The notes: generated by a model not told the origin, from the letters alone. A stretch of DNA of 64,000 bases from Streptomyces sp. NBC_01716 (GCF_036248275.1 NZ_CP109181.1:496001-560000), one strand, 5' to 3'; counted from the first letter of the stretch, positions 18,044 through 29,712 are shown. Translations and numbers: made by a program.

Positions 18044-18673
18044 TCACTCCTGCCGCTTGCTGACGACGGCGGCCATCGGGCGCAGCTGGCGGCCGGGGGC
18101 GCCGTAGCCGGGGCGCAGGCACTGGACGACGGTTCCCGGCTCGGCCTCGGGGTCCTCCACCACGGTGACGGCTTCGTGCCGGGCCGGGTCGAAGGGGACG
18201 CCGGTCTCGTCGTCCCTGGGGTAGCCGAGGCGGTCGAGGATGTCGACGGCCTGGTTGCGTACGGCGTTGACGCCCTGGATCAGGGATTCGGTGCCGGATT
18301 CGGTGTGGGACAGGGCGAGTTCGAGGTTGTCCACCACGGGGAGCCAGGCGGTGGCGACACGGGCGCGTTCGGAGTCGCGTTCGCGTGCGAGGTCCTTCGT
18401 CTGGCGTTTGCGGAGGTTGTCGAGGTCGGCGAGTGCGCGTCGCCAGCGGTCCCGCAGCTCGTCGAGCTCGGCCACGGGGACCACGTCCGGCTCCTCGGTA
18501 TCGGCCGGTCCGCCGGGTGTGGGGGGACCGTTCGGCGGACCGGCGGCATCGGGCCCCGGCGCCGCCGGACCGTTCGGTGCGGCGGGGTCGTTGGGCCAGT
18601 TGTCTTCGGAGTTGCTCTCGGGGGGCTCGCGGGGCTCGGTGGGTTCGGGTACCGGTTCCGGAGAAGTAGTCAT
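18044..18673 (-). CDS. grpE: GrpE nucleotide-exchange factor
   Basis: 209 residues with a Pro-rich disordered first third, a coiled-coil stretch ([25 protein letters not shown]) and a C-terminal beta domain ([34 protein letters not shown]). It releases ADP from DnaK. The ATG at 18673 lies 10 bases after the dnaK stop; a longer frame upstream would run into dnaK. This copy has a divergent C-terminus ([10 protein letters not shown] in place of the usual GYxxxGRVLRPA), in line with a second, accessory DnaK system. Confidence 0.93.
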   Translation of the reverse strand: MTTSPEPVPEPTEPREPPESNSEDNWPNDPAAPNGPAAPGPDAAGPPNGPPTPGGPADTEEPDVVPVAELDELRDRWRRALADLDNLRKRQTKDLARERDSERARVATAWLPVVDNLELALSHTESGTESLIQGVNAVRNQAVDILDRLGYPRDDETGVPFDPARHEAVTVVEDPEAEPGTVVQCLRPGYGAPGRQLRPMAAVVSKRQE

Positions 18674-18683
18674 GGCGGCCGCT

Positions 18684-20597
<1,914 letters not shown>

Positions 20598-20704
20598 GGA
20601 AGCACTCCTCAGTACTGCCGCGCCCAGGCATCTCGCCCCGCCACGGCGGGTGTGGGCCGCGCAGGCCGGGCCCGGTTCGGCGGGACCGAGGGGCCGGCAC
20701 CATC

Positions 20705-20757
20705 GATCAGACCTGTGCGACCGCGTCTGATCCGCTCTTGGAGTGGTCGCCCCACTC
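20705..20757 (-). promoter_or_regulatory. Two inverted repeats upstream of the dnaK operon
   Basis: GATCAGAC (20705-20712) is repeated inverted as GTCTGATC (20725-20732) with 12 bases between. A second repeat GAGTGG (20741-20746), CCACTC (20752-20757) lies next to it and resembles half of the HspR HAIR site (GAGT/ACTC), but the spacing is two bases too long. Both lie 108-160 bases before the dnaK start and are candidate operators. Confidence 0.4.
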
Positions 20758-20817
20758 ACTGTCGTCCAGTTTCACACCATTTGTTACGCCGTGCGAAAGG
20801 GGCCGCGTCATGTGAGG

Positions 20818-23178
20818 TCAGCGGCGGTGCCCATCCGCGTTGGGCCGGCGCCCGGCCGGATAGTCGGGTGTCGGCGAGGGCACGAGGGCCGGGATGGCGC
20901 GGACCTCGGCGGTCTCTCCGTGCAGGGTGACGGGGTCACCGTAGTGGTGGACCTTCACCGGGCCACCGGTGGACACGGTGTACGTGGCGGTCTTCGAGGT
21001 GATCTCGACATGCAGGTGCCTGTCCCGGAACTTCACCGTGAAGGCGAGCCGGCTGATCTCCTCCGGCAGCCGGGGCGAGAACTCCAGCCTGTCCCGGCTG
21101 TGCCGCATACCGCCGAAGCCCGCCACCAGAGCCGTCCAGGAGCCCGCGAGAGAGGCGATGTGCAGGCCGTCGCGCGTGTTGTGCTCCAGATCCTGGAGGT
21201 CCATCAGGGCGGCCTCGGTCAGATAGTCGTAGGCCAGCCGCAGGTGTCCCGTGTCCACGGCCATCACCGCCTGGACGCAGGCCGAGAGCGAGGAGTCACG
21301 CACGGTGATCGCTTCGTAGTAGGCGAAGTTGCGGGCCTTGTGTTCGGCGTCGAAGTACTCGCTGCACTTGTACATCGCCAGGACCAGGTCCGCCTGTTTG
21401 ACGACCTGCTTGCGGTAGATGTCGAAGTAGGGGAAGTGGAGCAGGAGCGGGTACTGGTCGGGCCTGGTGCGTTCGAAGTCCCAGTGCTGGTGCCGGGTGA
21501 AGCCGGCGTCCTGCTCATGGACCCGCAGCTCGTGATTGTAGGGGATGTTCATGGCGTCGGCCGCGTCCCGCCAGGTGGCGGACTCCTCCTCGTCGACGCC
21601 GAGTTGGGACGCCAGGTCCGCGTGGCGCTCCACGATGTCGGCCGCCGCCCGCAGATTCGTCCGGGCCATCAGATTCGTGTACGTGTTGTCGTCAGCGACG
21701 GCGCTGTACTCGTCGGGGCCGGTGACGCCGTCGATGTGGAAGGCGCCGTGGGGATCGTGGTGTCCGAGGGACCGCCACAACCGCGCTGTCTCCACCAGCA
21801 GTTCGACGGCGCAGTCGCGCTCGAACTCCTCGTCGCGGGTCGCCGACAGATAGCCCACCACCGCCTCGGCGATGCCGGCGTTCACATGGAAGGCCGCCGC
21901 GCCGGCCGGCCAGTAGGCCGAGCACTCCGAGCCGTCGATGGTCCGCCAGGGGAACGCCGCTCCGTGCAGCCCGAGTTGCTGGGCACGCTCCCGCGCGGCC
22001 GGCAGCGTGCTCTGGCGCCAGCGCAGAGCGTGTGACACCGCGTCGGGCGAGGTGAACGTGAGCAGCGGCAGGACGAACGCCTCGGTGTCCCAGAAGGCGT
22101 GCCCGTCGTAGCCGGATCCGGTCAACCCCTTGGCGGGGATGCCTCGTTGCTCGGCGCGGGCACCGGCCTGCAGCACATGGAAGAGCGCGAACCGTACGGC
22201 CTGCTGGATCTTCTCGTTGCCGTCCACCTCCACGTCGGAGCACTTCCAGAAGTCGTGGAGATACGCGCGCTGTTCCTGGGCGAGCCCTTTCCAGCCGATG
22301 CTGGCCGCGCCGGCCAGCGCCGCGTCCACCTGGTCGGCGACGGCGGGCAGCGACCGGGCGCTCGACCAGCCGTACGCCACGATCTTGTCGACGCGCAGGG
22401 TCTTCCCCGGCGCCAGGACCGAGGTCACGGTCAGCCGTGCGATGTCGTCGTGGGACTCGCTGTGGGTCGTGGTCGAATCGGGCCCGTAGACGGAGTGGTC
22501 CGCCGCCGCCCCGACGCGCAGACCGCTGCGGCGGGTGCAGTGCACGAGCCGCAGCCGGTTGCCTGACGCGAAGTGCTCCTCCGAGTCGAGCGGCGACTCC
22601 AGCGCGACGGAGGCGCGGGGGTCCGTCTCGCTCTCGGGCTCGGGCAGTTGCTCGTTGGCGACCAGCTCCGACTGGATCACGATGCGTACTTCGGTGTCGA
22701 CCGCCTCGACCTCGTAGGAGACGGCGGCGACGGCGCGCTGACTGAAGGAGACCAGCCGCGAGGAGCGCACCCGTACGGTACTGCCCGCCGGCGAGGTCCA
22801 CTCGCACGTACGGTGCAGCAGACCGGAGCGCAGGTCGAGCACCCGCTCGTGCGAGCGCAGTTGCCCGTAGCGCACGTCGAACGGCTCGTCGTCGATCAGC
22901 AGCCGGACGATCTTCCCGTTGGTGATGTTGATGACGGTCTGGCCGGACTCCGGGTAGCCGTAACCGGCCTCGGCGTACGGCAGCGGGTGCAGCTCGTGGA
23001 CACCGTTGAGGTAGGAGCCGGGCAGGCCGTGCGGTTCGCCCTCGTCGAGGTTGCCGCGCCAGCCGACATGGCCGTTGGAGAGCGCGAAGACCGATTCGCT
23101 CTGCGGCAGCACACTCATGTCGAGTTCCCTCTCCCGCAGGGACCACGGCTCCACCGTGTACATCGAGTCAGTGATCAT
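20818..23178 (-). CDS. Glycoside hydrolase family 65 disaccharide phosphorylase
   Basis: 786 residues, the size of trehalose/maltose/kojibiose phosphorylases. The N-terminal beta-sandwich carries SNGHVGWRGNLDEGEPHG and YLNGVHELHP; the (alpha/alpha)6 barrel has GYDGHAFWDTEAFVLPLL and the general-acid segment GVTGPDEYSAVADDNTYTN with catalytic Glu; phosphate-binding residues are in the last third. It phosphorolyses an alpha-glucoside to glucose plus beta-glucose-1-phosphate. The coupled upstream gene is a beta-phosphoglucomutase, exactly the enzyme needed for that product. The linkage specificity is not predictable by eye. Its ATG overlaps the mutase stop. Confidence 0.9.
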   Translation of the reverse strand: MITDSMYTVEPWSLRERELDMSVLPQSESVFALSNGHVGWRGNLDEGEPHGLPGSYLNGVHELHPLPYAEAGYGYPESGQTVINITNGKIVRLLIDDEPFDVRYGQLRSHERVLDLRSGLLHRTCEWTSPAGSTVRVRSSRLVSFSQRAVAAVSYEVEAVDTEVRIVIQSELVANEQLPEPESETDPRASVALESPLDSEEHFASGNRLRLVHCTRRSGLRVGAAADHSVYGPDSTTTHSESHDDIARLTVTSVLAPGKTLRVDKIVAYGWSSARSLPAVADQVDAALAGAASIGWKGLAQEQRAYLHDFWKCSDVEVDGNEKIQQAVRFALFHVLQAGARAEQRGIPAKGLTGSGYDGHAFWDTEAFVLPLLTFTSPDAVSHALRWRQSTLPAARERAQQLGLHGAAFPWRTIDGSECSAYWPAGAAAFHVNAGIAEAVVGYLSATRDEEFERDCAVELLVETARLWRSLGHHDPHGAFHIDGVTGPDEYSAVADDNTYTNLMARTNLRAAADIVERHADLASQLGVDEEESATWRDAADAMNIPYNHELRVHEQDAGFTRHQHWDFERTRPDQYPLLLHFPYFDIYRKQVVKQADLVLAMYKCSEYFDAEHKARNFAYYEAITVRDSSLSACVQAVMAVDTGHLRLAYDYLTEAALMDLQDLEHNTRDGLHIASLAGSWTALVAGFGGMRHSRDRLEFSPRLPEEISRLAFTVKFRDRHLHVEITSKTATYTVSTGGPVKVHHYGDPVTLHGETAEVRAIPALVPSPTPDYPAGRRPNADGHRR

Positions 23179-23924
23179 GCTTTCGGCTCCTGGTCGGCGA
23201 GGTCGGCCAGGTCGGTGACGACGGTGTCCCCGCCGTGCGCCCGCAGCGCGTCGGCCTGGCCCACCCGGTCGACGCCGACGACGTACCCGAAGTGTCCGGA
23301 CCGGCCCGCCTCCATGCCCGCCAGCGCGTCCTCGAACACGGCCGCGGCCGACGCCTCGACGCCGAGGTCCCCCGCCGCCGCGAGGAAGGGGGCGGGGTCG
23401 GGCTTGCCGGGCAGACCGCGCTCCGCCGCGACGACGCCGTCGATCCGGGCGTCGAAGAGCGCCTCGGCGTCGATCGCCCGCAGGATGTCGCGGCAGTTGG
23501 TGCTGGAGGAGACCACGGCGGTACGCAGACCGCCCGCCCGGACCGCCCGGATGTAGCGCAGCGAACCCTCGTACGCCTCGACGCCACCGGATCTGATCCG
23601 CTTCAGCAGCCGTTCGTTCTTACGGTTGCCGAGCCCCTGGACGGTCTCCCGGTCGGGCGGGTCGTCGGGCTCGCCGCCCGGCAGCTGGATACCGCGCGAG
23701 CCGAGAAAGGCCCGTACTCCGTCGGCCCGGGGAAGACCGTCGACGAATTGGTTGTAGTCCGCGACGGCGTCGAAGGGGCGGAATTCCCCGTCGCCACGCT
23801 TGCGCAGGAATTCGTCGAACGTCTCCTTCCAGGCTGCCGCGTGAACGACGGCGGTCTTGGTGATGACCCCGTCGAGGTCGAACAGACAGGCCTGGATGCT
23901 GTCCGGAAGGCCGAGTTTCGTCAT
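23175..23924 (-). CDS. pgmB: HAD-family beta-phosphoglucomutase
   Basis: 249 residues. HAD motif I is CLFDLDGVITKT with both aspartates, motif II is VVSSSTN, motif III Lys is in LPGKPDPAPF and motif IV is AAVFEDALAGMEAG. The helical cap follows motif I and includes VHAAAWKETFDEF. It turns beta-glucose-1-phosphate into glucose-6-phosphate. It is translationally coupled (ATGA) to the GH65 phosphorylase. The ATG at 23924 has AAGG nearby; an earlier in-frame start is unsupported. Confidence 0.9.
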   Translation of the reverse strand: MTKLGLPDSIQACLFDLDGVITKTAVVHAAAWKETFDEFLRKRGDGEFRPFDAVADYNQFVDGLPRADGVRAFLGSRGIQLPGGEPDDPPDRETVQGLGNRKNERLLKRIRSGGVEAYEGSLRYIRAVRAGGLRTAVVSSSTNCRDILRAIDAEALFDARIDGVVAAERGLPGKPDPAPFLAAAGDLGVEASAAAVFEDALAGMEAGRSGHFGYVVGVDRVGQADALRAHGGDTVVTDLADLADQEPKA

Positions 23925-24059
23925 GCGGCGCACCTTCTCCGTCGAAGAGGGCTGCTTTCCGGGCAATCGTAGGGCGGCGGGCCCTCGCCCGCCCGCGAGG
24001 GAGCCGTACGGCCGTACGGGCGATCGAGGCCCTGCCAGGGCCCGCCGGGCCCTGCCGGG

Positions 24060-24554
24060 TCAGGGAGCGAGCTTGTCCAGGAAGCCGAAGAGGTTCGCGC
24101 GGGTGCGCTCTATCTGCTCCTCCACCGTCAGGCTCTCCTCCATGCGTCCGCCGGGCGCCGCCGCCTTCTTTCCGCGTGTATAGAGGGAGCAGGCGAGGTC
24201 GGTGCACATGTAGAGGCCGACCGAATTCCCCTCCCGCCCGGCCTTGCCGCGCTTCCTGGCGGTCATCAGCGAAACGCCGCTGCCCGGGTGCGTGGTCAGA
24301 CAGAGGGAACACATGCTGCGGTGCAGATAACCGCGGCGGCGCGATGGATAACGCAGCGTCACGCCGACGAGAGTGCCCTCTCTTTCGGTGACGAGATAGC
24401 CGCGGTCGGGCGCCGAGAGATCGAGCCACCCCAGGAAGTCCAGATCTTCCCAGGGACGCTCCGCGAGGTCCCGCGGCAGCGGAAGGCGCGCCGCCTCGCC
24501 CTTGGAGCAATTGACGAACGACGTGCGGATGTCATGTTCGGTCACGGCTTTCAT
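24060..24554 (-). CDS. FBP-domain protein (FusB-like EF-G-binding zinc finger)
   Basis: 164 residues. The N-terminal helical part ([22 protein letters not shown], split here for length, then [11 protein letters not shown]) is followed by a treble-clef zinc finger with CSLC and CTDLAC cysteine pairs separated by about 35 residues ([20 protein letters not shown] between them). This is the FBP domain of FusB, which binds EF-G and frees it from stalled post-termination complexes; in staphylococci it gives fusidic-acid resistance. Here it is more likely a housekeeping translation factor. An inverted repeat sits 18 bases before its start. Confidence 0.8.
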   Translation of the reverse strand: MKAVTEHDIRTSFVNCSKGEAARLPLPRDLAERPWEDLDFLGWLDLSAPDRGYLVTEREGTLVGVTLRYPSRRRGYLHRSMCSLCLTTHPGSGVSLMTARKRGKAGREGNSVGLYMCTDLACSLYTRGKKAAAPGGRMEESLTVEEQIERTRANLFGFLDKLAP

Positions 24555-24571
24555 GACTCGAACGCTAACAA

Positions 24572-24590
24572 TGCCTAATAGCTTTAGGCA
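24572..24590 (-). promoter_or_regulatory. Palindromic operator candidate before the FBP gene
   Basis: Perfect repeat TGCCTAA (24572-24578), 5-nt spacer, TTAGGCA (24584-24590), in an AT-rich island that stands out from its GC-rich surroundings. The position next to the start fits a repressor site. Confidence 0.5.
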
Positions 24591-24750
24591 AATGATTATT
24601 GACCCTAGATATGTGCGCGTCCGGACCGGCCGCGGGGACTGGGCGCCCACTGGCGCCGCCCGACCTCATAGGGTTACGTGGCACGCGCCGGGACGGCGGG
24701 CTCGACGTCCCGCGCGGCGGCCGACCGACCGACACGATTGGAGTTCGCCG

Positions 24751-26397
24751 ATGGTGCACGACAGGGCCGGGCAGCCGGCGCAGCCCGGGGATCTGGTGGA
24801 CGTGGCGCGGCTGGTGACGGCCTATTACGCGCTGCACCCCGATCCGGCCGAGCCCGCGCAGCGGGTCACCTTCGGTACGTCGGGGCACCGCGGCTCCGCC
24901 CTGTCGGCGGCGTTCAACGAGGACCACATCGCCGCCACCACCCAGGCCATCTGCGAGTACCGGACCCGCCAGGGCACCGACGGGCCGCTGTTCCTCGGCG
25001 CCGACACACACGCCCTCTCCGAGCCGGCCCGGGTCACCGCGCTGGAGGTGCTGGCCGCCAACGAGGTCACCGTCCTGATCGACTCGGACGACGGCTACAC
25101 GCCCACCCCGGCCGTCTCGCACGCGATCCTCGACCACAACCAGGGCCGTATCTCCGGTCTCGCCGACGGCATCGTGGTCACGCCGTCGCACAACCCGCCG
25201 GCCGACGGCGGCTTCAAGTACAACCCGCCGAGCGGCGGCCCTGCCGGTTCCGACGCCACCTCCTGGATCCAGGACCGCGCCAACGCCCTGATCGAGGCGG
25301 GGCTCAAGGAGGTCCGCCGGATCCCGTACGCGCGTGCGCTGGCCGCCGGCACCACGGGACGGCACGACTTCCTGGGCCGGTACGTGGACGACCTGCCGTC
25401 CGTACTGGATCTGGACGCCGTCCGGGACGCCGGGATCCGGATCGGCGCCGACCCGCTCGGAGGCGCCTCGGTCGCGTACTGGGGACGGATCGCCGAACGG
25501 CACCGGCTCGACCTCACGGTGGTGAACCCGCTCGCCGACCCGACCTGGCGGTTCATGACGCTGGACTGGGACGGCAAGATCCGGATGGACTGCTCGTCGC
25601 CGTACGCCATGGCCTCGCTGATCGCTCAGCGCGACACGTACACCATCGCCACCGGCAACGACGCCGACGCCGACCGGCACGGCATCGTCACACCGGACGG
25701 CGGTCTGATGAACCCCAACCACTATCTGGCCGTGGCCATCCAGTACCTCTACGGGCACCGCGACAGCTGGCCGGCCGGCACCGGGATCGGCAAGACGCTG
25801 GTCTCATCCTCGATGATCGACCGGGTCGCCGCCGACCTCGGGCGCACGCTCGTGGAGGTGCCCGTGGGATTCAAGTGGTTCGTGGACGGTCTCTTCGACG
25901 GCACGCTGGGCTTCGGCGGCGAGGAGTCCGCCGGCGCCTCCTTCCTGCGCCGGGACGGGCGGGTGTGGACCACCGACAAGGACGGCATCCTGCTCGCCCT
26001 GCTGGCCTCCGAGATCACCGCCGTCACGGGCTCCACCCCGTCCCAGCACTACGCGGCCCTCACCGAACGCTTCGGCGACCCGGCGTACGCCCGCGTGGAC
26101 GCCCCAGCGACCAGGCAGGAGAAGGCAGTCCTCGCGAAGCTCTCCGCGGACCAGGTCACCGCCGGCACCCTCGCGGGCGAGCCGATCACCAAGGTCCTCA
26201 CCGAGGCGCCCGGCAACGGCGCGGCGCTCGGCGGCCTGAAGGTCTGCACCGACAGTGCCTGGTTCGCGGCGCGGCCGTCGGGGACCGAGGACGTGTACAA
26301 GGTGTACGCGGAGAGCTTCCGGGGCCCGGAGCACCTGAGCGAGGTGCAGACGGAGGCGAAGACCCTGGTCTCGACGGCGCTGCGGGCCGCGACCTGA
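24751..26397 (+). CDS. pgm: Alpha-D-glucose phosphate-specific phosphoglucomutase
   Basis: 548 residues, the size of the E. coli Pgm type. Catalytic phosphoserine in [13 protein letters not shown], metal loop [11 protein letters not shown], sugar-binding loop [12 protein letters not shown] and phosphate-binding end [16 protein letters not shown] are intact. It interconverts glucose-1- and glucose-6-phosphate for glycogen, trehalose and cell-wall precursor routes. The ATG at 24751 is preceded by TTGGAG. It stands alone, divergent from the FBP gene, and is near the GH65/beta-phosphoglucomutase pair. Confidence 0.96.
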   Translation: MVHDRAGQPAQPGDLVDVARLVTAYYALHPDPAEPAQRVTFGTSGHRGSALSAAFNEDHIAATTQAICEYRTRQGTDGPLFLGADTHALSEPARVTALEVLAANEVTVLIDSDDGYTPTPAVSHAILDHNQGRISGLADGIVVTPSHNPPADGGFKYNPPSGGPAGSDATSWIQDRANALIEAGLKEVRRIPYARALAAGTTGRHDFLGRYVDDLPSVLDLDAVRDAGIRIGADPLGGASVAYWGRIAERHRLDLTVVNPLADPTWRFMTLDWDGKIRMDCSSPYAMASLIAQRDTYTIATGNDADADRHGIVTPDGGLMNPNHYLAVAIQYLYGHRDSWPAGTGIGKTLVSSSMIDRVAADLGRTLVEVPVGFKWFVDGLFDGTLGFGGEESAGASFLRRDGRVWTTDKDGILLALLASEITAVTGSTPSQHYAALTERFGDPAYARVDAPATRQEKAVLAKLSADQVTAGTLAGEPITKVLTEAPGNGAALGGLKVCTDSAWFAARPSGTEDVYKVYAESFRGPEHLSEVQTEAKTLVSTALRAAT

Positions 26398-26419
26398 ACC
26401 TGACCCCTCCAACTCAGGT
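26398..26419. terminator. Weak hairpin between convergent genes
   Basis: ACCTGA (26398-26403) and TCAGGT (26414-26419) with a 10-nt loop, overlapping the end of pgm. Confidence 0.3.
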
Positions 26420-26434
26420 GTCAGGCACGGCCGT

Positions 26435-27313
26435 TCACCCCGCGGCGGCCGGTGACGGTGCGACCGCCACGGAGAGATCGTTGTCCACCGTGTAGTACGG
26501 ACGCACCGTCACCCCGCCGAGCGTGGCCGCCGGATAGACGAAGACCGACTTGCGGTCCGCGACGTCGTCCAGCAGCCGCGCGACCCGGATCCGGGCCGCC
26601 CCCGCCGCCGGGCGGACGTACACGTCCCAGATGTCCTGCGCCGCCGCTCCGGGCTGTCCGCGTTCCGCCAGGAGGTCCTGGTAGTCGACGGTGAAGGAGA
26701 GGTCCCGTGCCCCATCGGCCCGCAGCGCGAGCTGCCGTACGGGGCCGTCCTTGCCCCGCCGGTGCAGCAGCGCCGCCGCGCCCTCCCCCAGCCGGGCGCC
26801 GAACAGCCGCGCCCGCGCGGTCATCACCTGGCCGGAGAAGACGATCCGCCCGGCCTCCGCGTGCGCGGTCCGCAGCCAGGCGCGTACCGCGAGACGGCCG
26901 TCCTTGGTGGCATAAGGGATCCGTACGGCCAGGGGCGTCTCCCGGCCGTCGCTCCCGCCGGACACCAGCGCGCGCAGATCGCGCAGGCCGGGCAGCAGCG
27001 GTGTGCGCTCCTCGCCGGGCAGCCCCAGCACGTACGCGTCCCAGCGCCCTTCCTGCAGAGCGGGCGCCGTCTCCAGGACGGCCCGCCACTCGTCCTGCCC
27101 GACGTTCTCCAGCGCGGCCACCCGGCCGATCTCCTCCGACTGCCCCTTCTTCGGGCGCAGTTGGAGCAGCAGCCGGGGGTGGGCCGAGGCGGCCAGCGGC
27201 AGTCGTACGCGTACGACGAAGCGGCCCTCGTCGTCCACGGTCGCGTCCGCGCGGGGCTTGTCCACCCGGGGCTCCTCCGCCGCTCCGCCGTTCGTGCTGC
27301 CTTCGTCGCTCAT
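26435..27313 (-). CDS. Uncharacterised beta-rich protein coupled to a glycosyltransferase
   Basis: 292 residues, no signal peptide or membrane helix. The sequence is mostly alternating strands (FVVRVRLPLAAS, DLSFTVDYQDLL, KSVFVYPAATLGGVTVRPYY) in what look like two or three immunoglobulin-like sandwiches. I do not recognise a named family. Its ATG overlaps the stop of the glycosyltransferase in front (ATGA), so it is made with it and may act on the same glycan, but nothing in the sequence proves that. Confidence 0.8.
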   Translation of the reverse strand: MSDEGSTNGGAAEEPRVDKPRADATVDDEGRFVVRVRLPLAASAHPRLLLQLRPKKGQSEEIGRVAALENVGQDEWRAVLETAPALQEGRWDAYVLGLPGEERTPLLPGLRDLRALVSGGSDGRETPLAVRIPYATKDGRLAVRAWLRTAHAEAGRIVFSGQVMTARARLFGARLGEGAAALLHRRGKDGPVRQLALRADGARDLSFTVDYQDLLAERGQPGAAAQDIWDVYVRPAAGAARIRVARLLDDVADRKSVFVYPAATLGGVTVRPYYTVDNDLSVAVAPSPAAAG

Positions 27314-28566
27314 CGCCGCGCCTTCCGTACTGTCCGCAGGACACTGCCGGCCGCGACGAGCGCGGTGTCCTTGGCCGCGTAACCGCCGCTCACCAGGGGG
27401 TGGTCCCGCCCGCGCGGCCGTGGGCGGCCCTCTCTTCGGGCCGCCAGCAGCTCCTCGAAGAGCTGCTCGGCCTGGGCGACCACGGGGCCGGGCGCGTACC
27501 GGCGGGAGTTCTCCAGCGCCGTACGGCCCATCCGGCGGCGCAGCCCGTCGTCGCGTACGAGCTCCAGCAGTGCGCCGGCCAGCGCGTCGCGGTCGCCGAC
27601 GGGGACCAGCCGGCCGTCCTCGCCCGGGGCGATGATCTCGCCGGGGCCGTAGTCGCAGTCGGTGCTCACGACGGGCAGTCCGCAGCGCATCGCCTCAACA
27701 ATGGTCATGCCGAACGGCTCGAAGTTGGAGGTCGCGGCGCCGATCGACGCCTTGACCCACTCGGCTTCCATCGGGGTCACCGCGCCCATGAGGAAAACGC
27801 AGTTGTAGAGGCCGAGCCGGTCTATCAGCGCGCGCAGCCGCTCGTGCTCCTCGCCCTTGCCGTAGATGCGGAGCTGCCAGTCGGGCCGCTCGGCGGCGAC
27901 GGCGGCGAACGCCTCGATCAGCAGGTCGAACCGTTTCACCGGCACCAGCCGTCCGGCGGCCATCACGACGCGCTCGCTGCCGTCCGCGGGCGGGAGGGAC
28001 GGGGCCGGGACGCTGTTGGGCAGCGCCTGTACCCGGACGCCGGGCAGCCGCATCTTGCGCCGGTAGGCCGCGGCGTCGGCCTCCGTGACGGGGGTGAGCG
28101 CGTCCAGCCGCGGATAGACCCGGCGCAGCGCGTTGCGCAGGCGCGGCGGGTGGTTGTTGAGCGTGAGGTGCTCCTGGCCGACGCGTACCGTCCGCGCGGG
28201 CGCCTGGAGGGCCAGATGCACGTTGAGGCCGGGCCGGGTGCCTACGACGACGTCGGCGTCGAGCGAGGCGAGTGCGTCACCGATGCGCTCGTCGGTGAGC
28301 GCGCTGTACTGCTGGTAGCGGTATTCGGACGAGGGGAAGACCTTCGCGGGCGTCAGATGCCGCGGGTCGTCCTTCTCGTGCCGCAGATCCACCAGGGGCC
28401 GCAGCCGCACGCGCGGGTCGAGCGTGAGGTTCGGCCGCTCCCGGTGTCGGAGTGCCGAGATGATCTCCACGTCGTGCCGATCGGCCAGCGCGCGGGCCAA
28501 GTTGAACGTGGTGGTGATCGTCCCTCCTATCCCGTACGCGTTGTGAATCAGAAAAGAGATCTTCAT
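27310..28566 (-). CDS. GT4-family glycosyltransferase
   Basis: 418 residues with the GT-B fold. The N-domain begins MKISFLIHNAYGIGGTITTT with the Gly-rich acceptor loop; the C-domain has VVMAAGRLVPVKRFDLLIEA, ASNFEPFGMTIVEAMRCGLP (the E-x7-E nucleotide-sugar motif) and VVSTDCDYGPGEII. It probably transfers a sugar from a nucleotide donor to a wall or exopolysaccharide acceptor. The ATG at 28566 was chosen because the frame upstream is low-complexity and runs into the divergent promoter. Confidence 0.9.
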   Translation of the reverse strand: MKISFLIHNAYGIGGTITTTFNLARALADRHDVEIISALRHRERPNLTLDPRVRLRPLVDLRHEKDDPRHLTPAKVFPSSEYRYQQYSALTDERIGDALASLDADVVVGTRPGLNVHLALQAPARTVRVGQEHLTLNNHPPRLRNALRRVYPRLDALTPVTEADAAAYRRKMRLPGVRVQALPNSVPAPSLPPADGSERVVMAAGRLVPVKRFDLLIEAFAAVAAERPDWQLRIYGKGEEHERLRALIDRLGLYNCVFLMGAVTPMEAEWVKASIGAATSNFEPFGMTIVEAMRCGLPVVSTDCDYGPGEIIAPGEDGRLVPVGDRDALAGALLELVRDDGLRRRMGRTALENSRRYAPGPVVAQAEQLFEELLAARREGRPRPRGRDHPLVSGGYAAKDTALVAAGSVLRTVRKARR

Positions 28567-28798
28567 GTCGTGGCAGACGGGTGGGACCTGGAGAAGGTTG
28601 CCCGCAACCCAGAGATAAGGAGCACGCCACCTTTTCGTAACCGAGCCGGCTGACGCGCCGTCGGACCCGGCCCGCCCGAGGACACCACTGGAGTATTTGC
28701 CCCAATGTGCTGTTTTACCGGCAATACGATCGGGAAGGCGGTGCTGTGCCCCAGCCGACCCCTCACCGCTGTCGAAGCACCACATTCAAGGAGCCACC

Positions 28799-29623
28799 AT
28801 GAACGCCGTACCCGACGTCACCCTCAACAACGGGGTGACGATTCCCCAGCTCGGCTTCGGCACCTTCCAGATCCCGCCCGCCGAGACCCGTCAGGCGACG
28901 CTGACCGCGCTGGAGAGCGGCTACCGGCACATCGACACGGCGGAGATGTACGGCAACGAGAAGGAGGTCGGCGAAGCGATCCGCGACTCCGGCATCGACC
29001 GGGACGACATCTTCGTGACGAGCAAGCTGAACAACCAGTTCCACAAGGCCGCCGACGCGCGCGCCGCGTTCGACCGGAGCCTTGAGGACCTCGGGCTGGC
29101 CCACATCGACCTCTTTCTGATCCACTGGCCGCGGCCCAAGTCCGGGAACTTCGTGGAGGCCTGGCAGACGCTGGAGGAGATCTACCGGTCCGGGCGCGTC
29201 AGGGCCATCGGCGTCTCCAACTTCCAGCCGCACCACCTGCGCCGCCTGATGGAGAACTCGGTGATCGTGCCCGCCGTCAACCAGGTCGAGGTCCACCCGT
29301 ATCTGACCCAGGACGAGGTCAGGGCGTTCAACACCGAGCACGACATCGCCACCGAGGCCTGGTCCCCCCTCGCCAAGGGCATGGTGCTGAACGACCCGGT
29401 CGTCGGCCGCATCGCGAACGACATCGGCCGGACCCCCGCGCAGGTCACGCTCCGCTGGGCCCTCCAGCGAGGGGACATCGTCTTCCCCAAGTCGGTCACA
29501 CGCGAACGCGTTCAGGAGAACCTCGGCCTGTTCGACTTCGAGCTGGGCGAGGCCGACATCGCCGAGATCGCGGCGCTGAACCGCGACGAGCGCACCGGCC
29601 CTGACCCGGACAACAACGGCTGA
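28799..29623 (+). CDS. Aldo/keto reductase
   Basis: 274 residues, TIM-barrel NADPH oxidoreductase of the 2,5-diketo-gluconate-reductase-like branch. The tetrad is visible: Asp in YRHIDTAEMYGNE, Tyr four to five residues on, Lys in VTSKLNN, His in LFLIHWPRP. NADPH-binding end FPKSVTRERVQEN is present. The ATG at 28799 has AGGAG in front. It is divergent from the glycosyltransferase gene with about 230 bases between, which hold TATTTGCC and GGCAATA half-sites about 18 bases apart and no clear promoter. Confidence 0.93.
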   Translation: MNAVPDVTLNNGVTIPQLGFGTFQIPPAETRQATLTALESGYRHIDTAEMYGNEKEVGEAIRDSGIDRDDIFVTSKLNNQFHKAADARAAFDRSLEDLGLAHIDLFLIHWPRPKSGNFVEAWQTLEEIYRSGRVRAIGVSNFQPHHLRRLMENSVIVPAVNQVEVHPYLTQDEVRAFNTEHDIATEAWSPLAKGMVLNDPVVGRIANDIGRTPAQVTLRWALQRGDIVFPKSVTRERVQENLGLFDFELGEADIAEIAALNRDERTGPDPDNNG

Positions 29624-29712
29624 CGCCCGTCCCGCCGCCCGGTCCGTAATGGATGTTCCAACTCCGCAACTCTCGGCTGAGATCCGCCGGTTCGTACGGC
29701 AAGATCGGTCGC

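Noticed and set aside
20738..20758. A genuine HspR HAIR site before dnaK
   Set aside because: Half-sites GAGT and ACTC are 9 bases apart, not 7, and the outer CTT/AAG bases are missing on one side; kept only as a dyad.
28690..28730. TATTTGCC/GGCAATA as an operator of the aldo/keto reductase
   Set aside because: Arms differ by one inserted base and are far apart; too weak to list as a site.
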